The position numbers and the translations under genes are program-made. A stretch of DNA of 35,580 nucleotides from Bacteroidales bacterium (GTDB lineage Bacteria; Bacteroidota; Bacteroidia; Bacteroidales; 4484-276), in assembly GCA_029934065.1 (NCBI GenBank), contig JAOZMX010000007.1:1-35580 (forward strand), in the 5' to 3' direction. Shown piece by piece: positions 25,930 to 35,580 of this stretch; positions within the stretch are counted from its first letter, which is position 1; every line of letters begins with the position of its first letter. The notes beneath the pieces are model-generated. The model did no database searches and was not told where the DNA came from. It saw only the letters and a program-made list of their open reading frames with translations.

Positions 25930-26280
25930 ATGGGAGTTTTCGTGTTAGTTACCGTATTGATCCTGATCATTGCAGTACTGATTGTACTGGTAGTTTTGGT
26001 GCAAAATTCAAAAGGCGGAGGACTTGCTTCCAATTTTGCCGGTTCAAACCAGTACATGGGTGTGAGAAAAACTGCAGATTTCCTTGAAAAAGCAACCTGG
26101 GGTCTGGCAATTGCCATGTTGTTTTTTGTATTGATATCGTCAAAAATAATCCCCAAATACGAGGTAAAAACAGAGGTTGTTAATTCGGAAGTCAATGTTG
26201 AAGATATTCCGATCCAAACGGTACCGTTTGAGCCGGGTCAGAATGCTACACAGGATAACCCGGGAGATACGGCGAAATAA
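25930..26280 (+). CDS. secG: preprotein translocase subunit SecG
   Basis: 116 aa; two TM segments with VLVVLVQNSKGGGLASNFAGSNQYMGVRKTADFLEKATWGLAIAMLFFVL. Confidence 0.92.
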   Translation: MGVFVLVTVLILIIAVLIVLVVLVQNSKGGGLASNFAGSNQYMGVRKTADFLEKATWGLAIAMLFFVLISSKIIPKYEVKTEVVNSEVNVEDIPIQTVPFEPGQNATQDNPGDTAK

Positions 26281-26302
26281 ATTTTCATTTTTACCAAAAA
26301 AC

Positions 26303-26340
26303 AAATGTCAGAATGTCATAGATGTTCTGACATTTTTTTT
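26303..26340 (+). terminator. intrinsic terminator downstream of secG
   Basis: AAATGTCAGAA (26303-26313) ... TTCTGACATTT (26325-26335) followed by T tract to 26340. Confidence 0.88.
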
Positions 26341-26476
26341 GCCCTGACAAATCCACATGGTGCTAAAACGGCAAATAAATGACAAAAGGTGCTTTGGCAT
26401 ATAATGTGATAAGGGCTCGGATACTAATTTGAGTTAGCAAAAACATATTCATTCATTAAAATTAAAAAGGAAAGAT

Positions 26477-26755
26477 ATGGCAAAAATAAACATCAAACCG
26501 TTAGCCGACAGGGTTGTGATCAAACCTTCGGAAGCTGAAGAGAAAACAGCAGGCGGACTAATTATTCCCGATACCGCAAAAGAAAAACCGCAAAGGGGTA
26601 CCGTTGTGGCGGTAGGCCCCGGGAAAAACAATGAACCCCTTACTGTTAAGGAAGGTGATGTTGTGCTCTACGGCAAATATGCCGGGACGGAAATTACCAT
26701 TGATGGTGATGATTATTTGATCATGCGCGAGTCTGATCTGGTAGCGATCATTTAA
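26477..26755 (+). CDS. groES: co-chaperonin GroES
   Basis: 92 aa; [45 protein letters not shown]...[14 protein letters not shown]. Confidence 0.98.
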   Translation: MAKINIKPLADRVVIKPSEAEEKTAGGLIIPDTAKEKPQRGTVVAVGPGKNNEPLTVKEGDVVLYGKYAGTEITIDGDDYLIMRESDLVAII

Positions 26756-26776
26756 GGATAAAAAGAAGTAAAATAA

Positions 26777-28447
<1,671 letters not shown>

Positions 28448-28472
28448 TAGAAAAAAACCGTTTCGAAATATT

Positions 28473-28500
28473 AAAGCTCTCCTGCGGGAGGGCTTTTTTT
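28473..28500 (+). terminator. intrinsic terminator downstream of groEL
   Basis: AAAGCTCTCC-TGCG-GGAGGGCTTT followed by T tract; overlaps the last bases of the convergent amidohydrolase gene. Confidence 0.85.
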
Positions 28501-29698
28501 ATGCCAGACGTACGACTTTTGAACCGGATGAAAAGACCGCTTGATCTTCCGGTATGTTTGTGATCAGGTTGATGCCCGGTGTTTTTCCCGCCTCGAAGCT
28601 GCCGAACCGGTTGTCGATGCCGAGAAATTTCGCACCGTTCAGGGTGCCCCATTCGATGAGCTCACCGATATGGATGCCGGGGAAAGCACGGTTGATGGTT
28701 TTTATTTCTTTCCAAACCGACAAATCATCGTTTGAGGCCAGACTGTCGGTACCGATGGTCAGTTTTTGGGTTTTGCTTTTAAGCAATGGAATGTCGGGAA
28801 GGCGGTCTTCGATGTACAGGTTGGCGTTGGGACAAAGTGAAAAGTGGACATTCACGAATGTTTCCAGTGCAAAATCCATCTCCCCGGGCGAGGCAAAAGT
28901 GTTGTGCACCAACAACAGCCTGTTTCCTGCGGGAAGCCCATCGGCGATGGATTCAAGCGGCGGTTTTCCGGTGGGTTTGAACCATGAATAATCCACTCCC
29001 AGTTTTTTCATGTTTTCCACAATCCATCCCGTCTTATTAAGGAACAACAGGCTTTCGTCCCTTGTTTCCTGATGATGAATGCTCAAAATGGAATGTGTGG
29101 TTTCGGCATGTTGCCGGATCAGTTTAAAAAGCGGTTGGGAAACCGAATAGGTGGCATGGGGCGTGATGGAACCCGGCAACAAATACTCCCGGGTCAGTTG
29201 ATCCCACAGTGCTTTTGCCCGGATGAATTTTTCTTCGGCCATTTCAGGGATGGAACCGTAAATTTCGATAAACGTATGGTAATGAATATTGCTTGATCGT
29301 TTTACACGGAACGAAATGTTTGTGTTGGAAATATCGCCTGCAGCCACAATTCCGCTTTCGTACATTTTCCTGTCGGCATCAATTACGGCTTGATGTATCT
29401 CCTCATCCACTGTTTCTCTTTTGGCTTTTTGCACTGCAATCACAAATTCGCTCAAACCGGTTTTTTCGGGAATTTTGCCTTTCAACCACGAAAGCTCAAG
29501 ATGGCAGTGGGTATTGACAAATCCCGGGCAGAGTATCCCCTTGAACTTTTCGATCGCTCCGGGAATGTTTTCAGCCTTCGAAGGATCAAGTAAGTCAAGG
29601 ATTTTTCCTTTTTGATCAAAAATCAATATCCCGTTTTCGACCGGAGGTGATGAAACCGGAAAAACCCAATCGGCGGATATTTTTCTTGATGCTGACAT
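28499..29698 (-). CDS. amidohydrolase family protein (cytosine deaminase / aminofutalosine deaminase-like)
   Basis: GILCPGFVNTHCHLELSWLKGKIPEKTGLSEFV, GSITPHATYSVS, LSIHHQET, LLVHNTFASPGEMDFA, FSLCPNANLYIEDRLPDIPLL, LTIGTDSLASNDDLSV. Likely start MSASRK at 29698. Confidence 0.9.
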   Translation of the reverse strand: MSASRKISADWVFPVSSPPVENGILIFDQKGKILDLLDPSKAENIPGAIEKFKGILCPGFVNTHCHLELSWLKGKIPEKTGLSEFVIAVQKAKRETVDEEIHQAVIDADRKMYESGIVAAGDISNTNISFRVKRSSNIHYHTFIEIYGSIPEMAEEKFIRAKALWDQLTREYLLPGSITPHATYSVSQPLFKLIRQHAETTHSILSIHHQETRDESLLFLNKTGWIVENMKKLGVDYSWFKPTGKPPLESIADGLPAGNRLLLVHNTFASPGEMDFALETFVNVHFSLCPNANLYIEDRLPDIPLLKSKTQKLTIGTDSLASNDDLSVWKEIKTINRAFPGIHIGELIEWGTLNGAKFLGIDNRFGSFEAGKTPGINLITNIPEDQAVFSSGSKVVRLA

Positions 29699-29709
29699 GA
29701 ACAAAACGA

Positions 29710-30468
29710 TTATTGGCGAATGAGATGAACAACCACAATGCCGGTAACAATCGCGATGATGAAACTGATCATGGTGCCGATGAGAATAAATTCCGCACTT
29801 TTCCGGTTATCGGGATTTTTAACGTCTCCAAAACGGAGTACCGATTTTGCAGCAATAAGAAATCCGATCGCAGCATATTGGTTTACGAGTACAAAGGTGA
29901 GGATAAGCACTCTTTCGAATATTCCGATCCATCGTCCTGCATCCTGAAGCCCTTTTACATCTCCCAACTGATCCTGCCAGTGTTTGGTAAATTTTGTGAT
30001 CATGTATCCCGATGGCCAGATAATGAAAATGTATGCCGTGATCAGAATGAGAAAATTCCGGTTGTTGCCAAGTTCATAAAGAAAATCACCCGTATGAAAT
30101 TCGGGATAAACATAAAAATACCACGCAATAAGAATGGTTGCAAAATGAATCAGTTGATCGGACAAAAATACCAGTATGTTATCGCGGCGATAAGATTTCC
30201 ACAGATCGGTTAAAAAATGCAATACAATCAATGCCGCGGGAATCAGGAAGTTGTGATAGTAACCCGAAAACAAATAGGTCAGCCCACCGATGATCAATAC
30301 GTGAACATATAACGACGGTGCTTTTGCATGTAATTTCTGCCGTTGAAGGATCCAGCTTTTGCGCTGAAGTAAAAAATCACCGATCAAATGAGCGATCAGC
30401 AACCTTAACAAAAGTAAAAAATCATTACCGGTAAAAAATTCATTCATGATCGTAAAGATTTTAGCCAA
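29710..30468 (-). CDS. DUF3307-like integral membrane protein
   Basis: 252 aa, multiple TM segments, N-terminal LLRLLIAHLIGDFLLQRKSWILQRQKLHAKAPSLYVHVLIIGGLTY characteristic of DUF3307. Exact start uncertain (track MAKIFTIMNEF). Confidence 0.8.
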   Translation of the reverse strand: MAKIFTIMNEFFTGNDFLLLLRLLIAHLIGDFLLQRKSWILQRQKLHAKAPSLYVHVLIIGGLTYLFSGYYHNFLIPAALIVLHFLTDLWKSYRRDNILVFLSDQLIHFATILIAWYFYVYPEFHTGDFLYELGNNRNFLILITAYIFIIWPSGYMITKFTKHWQDQLGDVKGLQDAGRWIGIFERVLILTFVLVNQYAAIGFLIAAKSVLRFGDVKNPDNRKSAEFILIGTMISFIIAIVTGIVVVHLIRQ

Positions 30469-30481
30469 TGAAAAATCAATT

Positions 30482-30559
30482 ATAACCCCACAAGGTTATA
30501 ATCACAAATAATAACCCCACAAGGTTATAAAAGCATATTATAACCCCACAGGGTTATAT
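30482..30559. repeat. three 20-bp palindromic units with exact 29-bp period
   Basis: ATAACCCCACAAGGTTATAA at 30482-30501, identical copy at 30511-30530, ATAACCCCACAGGGTTATAT at 30540-30559; 9-bp spacers TCACAAATA and AAGCATATT. ATAACC/GGTTAT arms are inverted repeats (8-bp TTATAACC/GGTTATAA in copy 1). Confidence 0.95.
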
Positions 30560-31230
30560 TTATGGTGAATTAATTGTTCAAATCGCGTCAGGGTCATTTC
30601 AATTTCGTCAATATTTGCCTTTTCAATTCTTTTTCTGACGCCGGGTTGCGAAATGTTCAGGTTTTCAGCAATTTGTTGTTGTGTTAATCCTTCAAAATGC
30701 ATGAGCAATACTTCGGCCTGTTCGATGGACCATCGCGAGATGATCACATCCAGCAGCGCACATTCGACATTCAATTCCCGGTTGACCTCTTCCCATGGGG
30801 TTTTTACCACAAGAAGCCTGTTCTTTTTTTCCATCATGTCGAGCTCCGGCCCGGAATTCCGGTAAGCTTCTCCGTCGCCTTCGCCACTGCTTTTGTCCGG
30901 AAACAGAGAGATGCTGCCGATTCCGACGGCAATCCTTGCATCGAAGGCATTTTTGAGGGTTGTCTTAAAACTGCTTCTTATGGTTGCCCGGATGATGACC
31001 GATGCTTTCAATGCCGATTCGGGGACTTTTAAAACCCCCTGAAAACTATCGCCCCGGAATATCTCAAACGGATAAGCCATTACACTTTTCCCAAGTAGTT
31101 TTTCAACGTTCCCGAAGGATCTTTTCAAGTTATTGAGCAATTTGATCCGTTGCTCTCCTTGCAAACGCGAAGAACCTGCAATATCTCCCGTGATTACGGC
31201 GAATAAATTTTGATTTTCTTTATCTGACAT
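30538..31230 (-). CDS. SatD-like family protein with C-terminal helix-turn-helix
   Basis: MSDKENQNLFAVITGDIAGSSRLQGEQRIKLLNNLKRSF... and C-terminal WSIEQAEVLLMHFEGLTQQQIAENLNISQPGVRKRIEKAN HTH. Track start at 31275 is TTG; ATG at 31230 preferred. Confidence 0.75.
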   Translation of the reverse strand: MSDKENQNLFAVITGDIAGSSRLQGEQRIKLLNNLKRSFGNVEKLLGKSVMAYPFEIFRGDSFQGVLKVPESALKASVIIRATIRSSFKTTLKNAFDARIAVGIGSISLFPDKSSGEGDGEAYRNSGPELDMMEKKNRLLVVKTPWEEVNRELNVECALLDVIISRWSIEQAEVLLMHFEGLTQQQIAENLNISQPGVRKRIEKANIDEIEMTLTRFEQLIHHKYNPVGL

Positions 31231-31271
31231 GGTGGTTGCGATTTTAAAGTTCACTTCACTTTCGGCCGGAC

Positions 31272-32951
31272 TCAATCGTTTTTCAGTTTTTTATATCTGA
31301 TCCTTTTGGGTCCTTCGTCGCCGAGGCGTTTTCTTTTGTTTTCTTCATATTCGGTGTAGCTTCCTTCGAAATAATAAACCTGCGAATTGCCCTCGAAAGC
31401 CAGAATGTGTGTGGCTACACGGTCGAGAAACCAGCGGTCGTGCGAAATGATTACCGCACAGCCGGCAAAATTTTCAAGCCCTTCTTCGAGTGCTCTCAGG
31501 GTGTTTACGTCAATGTCGTTGGTGGGTTCGTCGAGCAGCAGTACGTTGGCTTCCTGCCTGAGTGTCATGGCAAGATGCAGTCTGTTGCGTTCGCCCCCGG
31601 AAAGGACACCGGTCTTTTTGCCCTGATCTGCTCCGCTAAAATTGAATCGTGCAACGTAGGCTCTCGAATTCATCAGCCGGTTGCCGAGACGAATGGTGTC
31701 GTGTCCTTGCGAGATCACTTCCCAAACGGTTTTTTCGGGGTCAATTTCAGCATGGGCCTGATCAACGTAACCGATCTTTACCGTTTCGCCGATCTTAAAC
31801 TCCCCTTCGTCGGGTTTTTCTTCGCCCATGATCATTCTGAAAAGGGTGGTTTTCCCTGCGCCGTTGGGGCCTATTACCCCCACAATCCCTGCAGGCGGCA
31901 GGCTGAAGTTCAGGTTCTCGAAAAGTAATTTTTCATCAAAAGCTTTTTTAACGTTCACGGATTCAATCACCTTGTTACCCAATCGCGGTCCGTTGGGAAT
32001 AAAAATCTCCAGTCGTTCTTCTTTTTGTTTTACATCTTCGTTGAGCATCTTCTCGTAGGCCGACAGTCGGGCTTTGGCTTTGGCGTGTCGGGCTTTTGGA
32101 GCCATCCGTACCCATTCGAGCTCCCGTTCCAGTGTTTTGTGGCGTTTGCTTTCCGATTTTTCTTCCATTTCAAGCCGCCGGGTTTTTTGTTCCAGCCACG
32201 ACGAATAATTTCCTTTCCAGGGAATCCCCTCACCGCGGTCGAGTTCCAGTATCCAGCCGGCGACATTGTCGAGGAAATAACGGTCGTGCGTAACGGCAAT
32301 AACGGTTCCTTTGTATTGCCGGAGATGCTGTTCGAGCCATTCCACCGACTCCGCATCCAGATGATTGGTCGGCTCGTCCAGCAGCAAAATGTCGGGCTCT
32401 TTCAGCAGCAGGCGGCACAAGGCCACACGCCGCCGTTCACCGCCCGACAGGATACGGACCGGAGTGCCGGGTTCGGGACACCGCAAGGCATCCATGGCAC
32501 GTTCCAGTTTCGAGTCCAGCTCCCATGCATCCTGTTGATCGATCATCTCGGTGAGCTTTCCCTGTCTGTCGATCAGGGCGGCCATCTCTTCGTCGCTCAT
32601 GGGCTCTGCAAACTTTTCGTTGATTGCCTCGTATTCCTTCAGCAAATCAACTATCCCCTGAACACCCTCTTCCACAATTTCTTTTACGGTTTTGTTCTCG
32701 TCGAGGTGCGGCTCCTGTTCCAGTAAGCCGATTTCGTAGCCGGGTGAAAAGGTCACTTTTCCCTGATAAGATTGCTCCTTTCCGGCAATGATATTCAGCA
32801 ATGTGGATTTCCCCGAGCCGTTCAGTCCGATGATACCGATTTTGGCACCGTAATAAAAAGAGAGGTAAATGTCTTTCAATACCTGTTTGTTGGGAGGATA
32901 GAGCTTGCCTACTCCGATCATCGAGAATATTATTTGCTTATCATCAGCCAT
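31272..32951 (-). CDS. ettA: energy-dependent translational throttle protein EttA (ABC-F)
   Basis: 559 aa; two ABC modules GLNGSGKSTLLNIIAG / GPNGAGKTTLFRMIMG, LSGGERRRVALCRLLL / LSGGERNRLHLAMTL, LLDEPTNHLDAESVEWLE / LLLDEPTNDIDVNTLRALE. Confidence 0.95.
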   Translation of the reverse strand: MADDKQIIFSMIGVGKLYPPNKQVLKDIYLSFYYGAKIGIIGLNGSGKSTLLNIIAGKEQSYQGKVTFSPGYEIGLLEQEPHLDENKTVKEIVEEGVQGIVDLLKEYEAINEKFAEPMSDEEMAALIDRQGKLTEMIDQQDAWELDSKLERAMDALRCPEPGTPVRILSGGERRRVALCRLLLKEPDILLLDEPTNHLDAESVEWLEQHLRQYKGTVIAVTHDRYFLDNVAGWILELDRGEGIPWKGNYSSWLEQKTRRLEMEEKSESKRHKTLERELEWVRMAPKARHAKAKARLSAYEKMLNEDVKQKEERLEIFIPNGPRLGNKVIESVNVKKAFDEKLLFENLNFSLPPAGIVGVIGPNGAGKTTLFRMIMGEEKPDEGEFKIGETVKIGYVDQAHAEIDPEKTVWEVISQGHDTIRLGNRLMNSRAYVARFNFSGADQGKKTGVLSGGERNRLHLAMTLRQEANVLLLDEPTNDIDVNTLRALEEGLENFAGCAVIISHDRWFLDRVATHILAFEGNSQVYYFEGSYTEYEENKRKRLGDEGPKRIRYKKLKND

Positions 32952-33723
32952 GATTTAATGCTTTTAGTATTTCAGGGATATGTTTTTCGGTTTCTTCGGC
33001 ACCTATTTTAAACAAAGCCTCGTCGTCTTTTTTGTTGAACAATCCGTGGTGTGCCGATTTTTTGGGTTGGATAACAAAATCACATTGCTCCAGCTGGTGT
33101 TTGGATTTTTCCCAAAGCGAAAGACTTACCGCACGGTCGAATACTTCTCTCCATGTTGAGAATTTTTCCGGATCTTGCATGGCATCATGCGAATGGACAT
33201 AAACTCCGATGAGAATATCAACATGCGGCCTTACGGGTTCAACAGGCATGTTGTTCAGGATGCTGGCATCCACGTATTTGTATCCGTTGATCTGCTGCGG
33301 CTCAAAAATCAGCGGCACTGCAGAAGATGCCATTACCGGTTTAGTGAGCTCTCCCGTATTGAAAATATCAAGTTTTCCCGTGTTGAGATTGGTTGCTGCC
33401 ACAAAGAATTTTTTTTTCAATTCTTCGAAAGTTCCGGCCCGGAGGTGTTTTTTGAGTAAGGATTCCAAATAATTCAAATTGCTGATCCCCTGAAATTTCA
33501 ACGACGGAGTAAAAATCTTGATCATCGTGCTTTGTTTGGAAATTTCCAAAATCTCTTCCGGTGAAAATCCGTCGGCATAAAATGCGCCGATAATGGCTCC
33601 GATGCTGGAACCGGAAACATAATCCGGAGAAATGCCCGCTTTTTCAAGAATATGCAATACGCCGATCTGACTCAATCCTCTAACACCGCCGCCACAAAGT
33701 GTAATCCCAACCGTTTTTGCCAT
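32944..33723 (-). CDS. patatin-like phospholipase family protein
   Basis: GVTLCGGG-type oxyanion loop (ITLCGGGVRGLSQIGVLHIL), nucleophile motif GSSIGAIIGAFYA, D-x-G/A-like YKYVDASILNNMPVEPVR. Confidence 0.93.
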   Translation of the reverse strand: MAKTVGITLCGGGVRGLSQIGVLHILEKAGISPDYVSGSSIGAIIGAFYADGFSPEEILEISKQSTMIKIFTPSLKFQGISNLNYLESLLKKHLRAGTFEELKKKFFVAATNLNTGKLDIFNTGELTKPVMASSAVPLIFEPQQINGYKYVDASILNNMPVEPVRPHVDILIGVYVHSHDAMQDPEKFSTWREVFDRAVSLSLWEKSKHQLEQCDFVIQPKKSAHHGLFNKKDDEALFKIGAEETEKHIPEILKALNHG

Positions 33724-33746
33724 CGTATTTTCGTTTAATTTGATAA

Positions 33747-33754
33747 CAAAGATA
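33747..33754 (-). promoter_or_regulatory. putative -7 element TATCTTTG (minus strand) for the patatin-ettA-satD-DUF3307 cluster
   Basis: CAAAGATA on plus = TATCTTTG on minus, 23 nt upstream of the ATG at 33723. Confidence 0.5.
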
Positions 33755-33822
33755 AAAAATCTTCCGACGGTTGATAAATGCCGGACAATTTGGGAACAAA
33801 AAAGAATTGCGTGTTCGTAAGA

Positions 33823-35355
33823 TTAAGGGAATACGATCGAGCCGTCCGCGGTGGTTTTAACAAAATATGCTTTGCCGGGTTCTAACCATTCTAAAGTGTA
33901 AATGTTTTTTGACGGCCAATAAATTTTATTTCCGGCAACCTCTTTTACAATGATCAATGTATTTTGCATATTTTCGAACAAACCGGAAACGGAAATATTA
34001 TTTCGGTGTAATACCGGGATCAGATTCCATCCGGTGGCAAGAGCAATTTCTTTCGAAACCGGCATGGCTCCATCGATTTCCAAAGTTATGCCGGTGTTGG
34101 TTTTAATGCTGTAACCTTCAAAAGTATTCCATTCTCCTATGGTATTCGTGCCGGATTCGGGATAGAAAAACCCGTTTGAATTTTCGAGGATGATCATGTT
34201 GTTGATGACATTTTGAAACACAATGGTTAAATCTGTATTTTCAGGGATCAGATACCCCGAAAGCCCGCTCCATCCCGGCGGGATGATGATGGTTTGGGTT
34301 TCGGGTAAAACGGTAATATAATCTTCTTTGGTTACGGTGGATGTGGTTGCTCCTGAAGTAACGGTTAACGAAACATCGAAAGTTCCGTAGGAGTTATAGG
34401 TTATTAAAGGATTTTCGGAGGTTGATGAGGCAGGATTTCCACCTTCGAATGTCCATTGGAATGATTCGGGATTTCCTGTGGAGTTATCAAAAAACTGAAT
34501 GTTTTCTCCCATCGGAATTGTTGTAGCCCCTGCAATGAAATCGGCTGACAGATTTTGCTGTACCTTGAGAATATTGAATCCGTAAATCCCCCATGAATAA
34601 TTATTTGACAAGCCTCTCCACTGATACCAGTGAATTGATTGATCCCACGTATCGTAAATGGCATAAAGCATATTATCTTCATCGTATCCGATGCCCGTCA
34701 CAAAATGATCGGTGTATCCGTTGCCGTCGCTGTCAACAAGAAGAACAACCGGCCGGTTGTGGTCAATCTCGTTGATGTATTTGCTCCAGCTAAAAGAATT
34801 GAACCAGACAAAATTGGTGTTGATGATGTATTCGTCGTTCCTCATCTGGATGTACTGTTCAAATGCAGGGCCGATATCGGAGCTCCAGCTCCATCCCCAA
34901 AAGTTGTTCCTGCTGCTCCATGATGTGTTCATGAAATCGGCGATGCAATTGGAAACATGTGCTCCGCCCAGTTCCGATTTGTCCTGCAAGAGATTCGGGT
35001 AATAGTCGAGTGGCAAAGAATAATCATTGTAATGTTCGTCGTTGGCAATGGCGTTGTTTACATTGCTGTTCTGCACCGAAGCATTGCCCGGAATCAGATC
35101 GGGAAACCCGTGTGTATCGTAATAACCGATGACCATGCCCAAAGCTGTCGGGCCACAACCGTATCGCCATAAATAGGACGGTACGCCACTGATCAGTGTG
35201 GCGCTTTCCGGATTGATGTTTTTAATCCCTTTGTCAACTCCTTCCGGTCTGACAGGGCCGGTGGTGCTCTGCTGTGCAAAAACTTGTTTTTCACCAATCA
35301 GCATCAATATCAAGACTAAAAGAACAAAAGGCATTATTTTTAAAAACTGTTTCAT
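33823..35355 (-). CDS. secreted C39-like (papain-fold) peptidase with PKD domain and duplicated C-terminal domain
   Basis: Signal peptide (LLVLILMLIGEKQVFA); YGCGPTALGMVIGYYD Cys motif; VTGIGYDEDNMLYAIYDTWDQSIHWYQW His region; PKD (ADFIAGATTIPMGENIQFFDNSTGNPESFQWTFEGGNPASSTSENPLITYNSYGTFDVSLTVTSG); two ~70-aa C-terminal repeats. Confidence 0.82.
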   Translation of the reverse strand: MKQFLKIMPFVLLVLILMLIGEKQVFAQQSTTGPVRPEGVDKGIKNINPESATLISGVPSYLWRYGCGPTALGMVIGYYDTHGFPDLIPGNASVQNSNVNNAIANDEHYNDYSLPLDYYPNLLQDKSELGGAHVSNCIADFMNTSWSSRNNFWGWSWSSDIGPAFEQYIQMRNDEYIINTNFVWFNSFSWSKYINEIDHNRPVVLLVDSDGNGYTDHFVTGIGYDEDNMLYAIYDTWDQSIHWYQWRGLSNNYSWGIYGFNILKVQQNLSADFIAGATTIPMGENIQFFDNSTGNPESFQWTFEGGNPASSTSENPLITYNSYGTFDVSLTVTSGATTSTVTKEDYITVLPETQTIIIPPGWSGLSGYLIPENTDLTIVFQNVINNMIILENSNGFFYPESGTNTIGEWNTFEGYSIKTNTGITLEIDGAMPVSKEIALATGWNLIPVLHRNNISVSGLFENMQNTLIIVKEVAGNKIYWPSKNIYTLEWLEPGKAYFVKTTADGSIVFP

Positions 35356-35453
35356 GTTTGTATCAAGTTTAATATGTTTTGAGAAATATGACCGAAAAGC
35401 AATTTTTCCGGTTCGTTGTTTTACTTTGTAAAATTAATAAGTTACGGAAACTT

Positions 35454-35461
35454 CAAAGATA
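35454..35461 (-). promoter_or_regulatory. putative -7 element TATCTTTG (minus strand) upstream of the C39-like peptidase gene
   Basis: CAAAGATA on plus = TATCTTTG on minus, ~99 nt upstream of the ATG at 35355. Confidence 0.4.
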
Positions 35462-35516
35462 AAGGAGCAGTTTATTTTTCCATGAAGGGACATAATACGT
35501 TTTTAGTTTCAGTCCG

Positions 35517-35579
35517 TCAATGCTTTCCCTTCATCACCCTTTCGAGTTCTGCCGTTGCACTTTCCCAGTCGTAATTGTT
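35517..35579 (-). CDS. C-terminal end of an unidentified protein (possibly a glycosyltransferase), truncated by window edge
   Basis: Manual minus-strand translation NNYDWESATAELERVMKGKH* ends at TGA (35517-35519); open to the window edge. Confidence 0.45.
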   Translation of the reverse strand, partial: NNYDWESATAELERVMKGKH

Positions 35580-35580
35580 G

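Noticed and set aside
26401-26450. CIRCE-like operator upstream of groES
   Set aside because: Only a loose GAGTTAGC / GGCTCGG resemblance; no TTAGCACTC-N9-GAGTGCTAA inverted repeat.
30482-30559. Possible mini-CRISPR array (three repeats with unique spacers)
   Set aside because: Repeats are 20 bp with only 9-bp spacers, far shorter than real CRISPR spacers; no cas genes nearby; the third unit overlaps a coding end. Treated as a palindromic repeat cluster.
31407-32726. Plus-strand ORFs (173 and 233 aa) across ettA
   Set aside because: Antisense shadows of the ABC-F gene; no family motifs.

Overview
The window looks like a Bacteroidota (Bacteroidales-like) chromosomal segment. The evidence is TAnnTTTG-type promoters, a TonB-dependent receptor, a PorV-like protein, a T9SS-like C-terminal domain and GroESL. 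Most of it is a well-ordered core/accessory gene set: a pyridoxamine-phosphate-oxidase-like fragment; a TolB-like propeller fused to an Omp85-like barrel; an MBL-fold hydrolase; an SRAP peptidase; AhcY; a lipoprotein; a LytS/LytTR-type two-component pair; a TonB receptor / giant secreted protein / PorV-like operon; GreA; HIT; NadB; SecG; GroES/GroEL; and on the minus strand amidohydrolase, DUF3307-like, SatD-like, EttA, patatin and C39-like/PKD proteins. No CRISPR array, tRNA/rRNA, transposase or phage module was found. The most interesting non-coding signals are: (1) three 20-bp palindromic units spaced exactly 29 bp apart between the SatD-like and DUF3307-like genes, the first of which encodes the SatD C-terminus; (2) a Bacteroidota-type promoter followed immediately by a terminator-like hairpin in the greA leader; (3) a greA terminator that overlaps the promoter of the HIT gene; and (4) a debris-like intergenic region (4742-5317) with nonamer repeats, REP-like hairpins and a duplicated motif. 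The strongest candidate for an under-described protein system is the TonB receptor / 1.4-kaa sorted protein / PorV-like operon lying directly downstream of a propeller histidine kinase, a LytTR regulator and a small acidic membrane protein. All family calls come from reading motifs; no database search was run.
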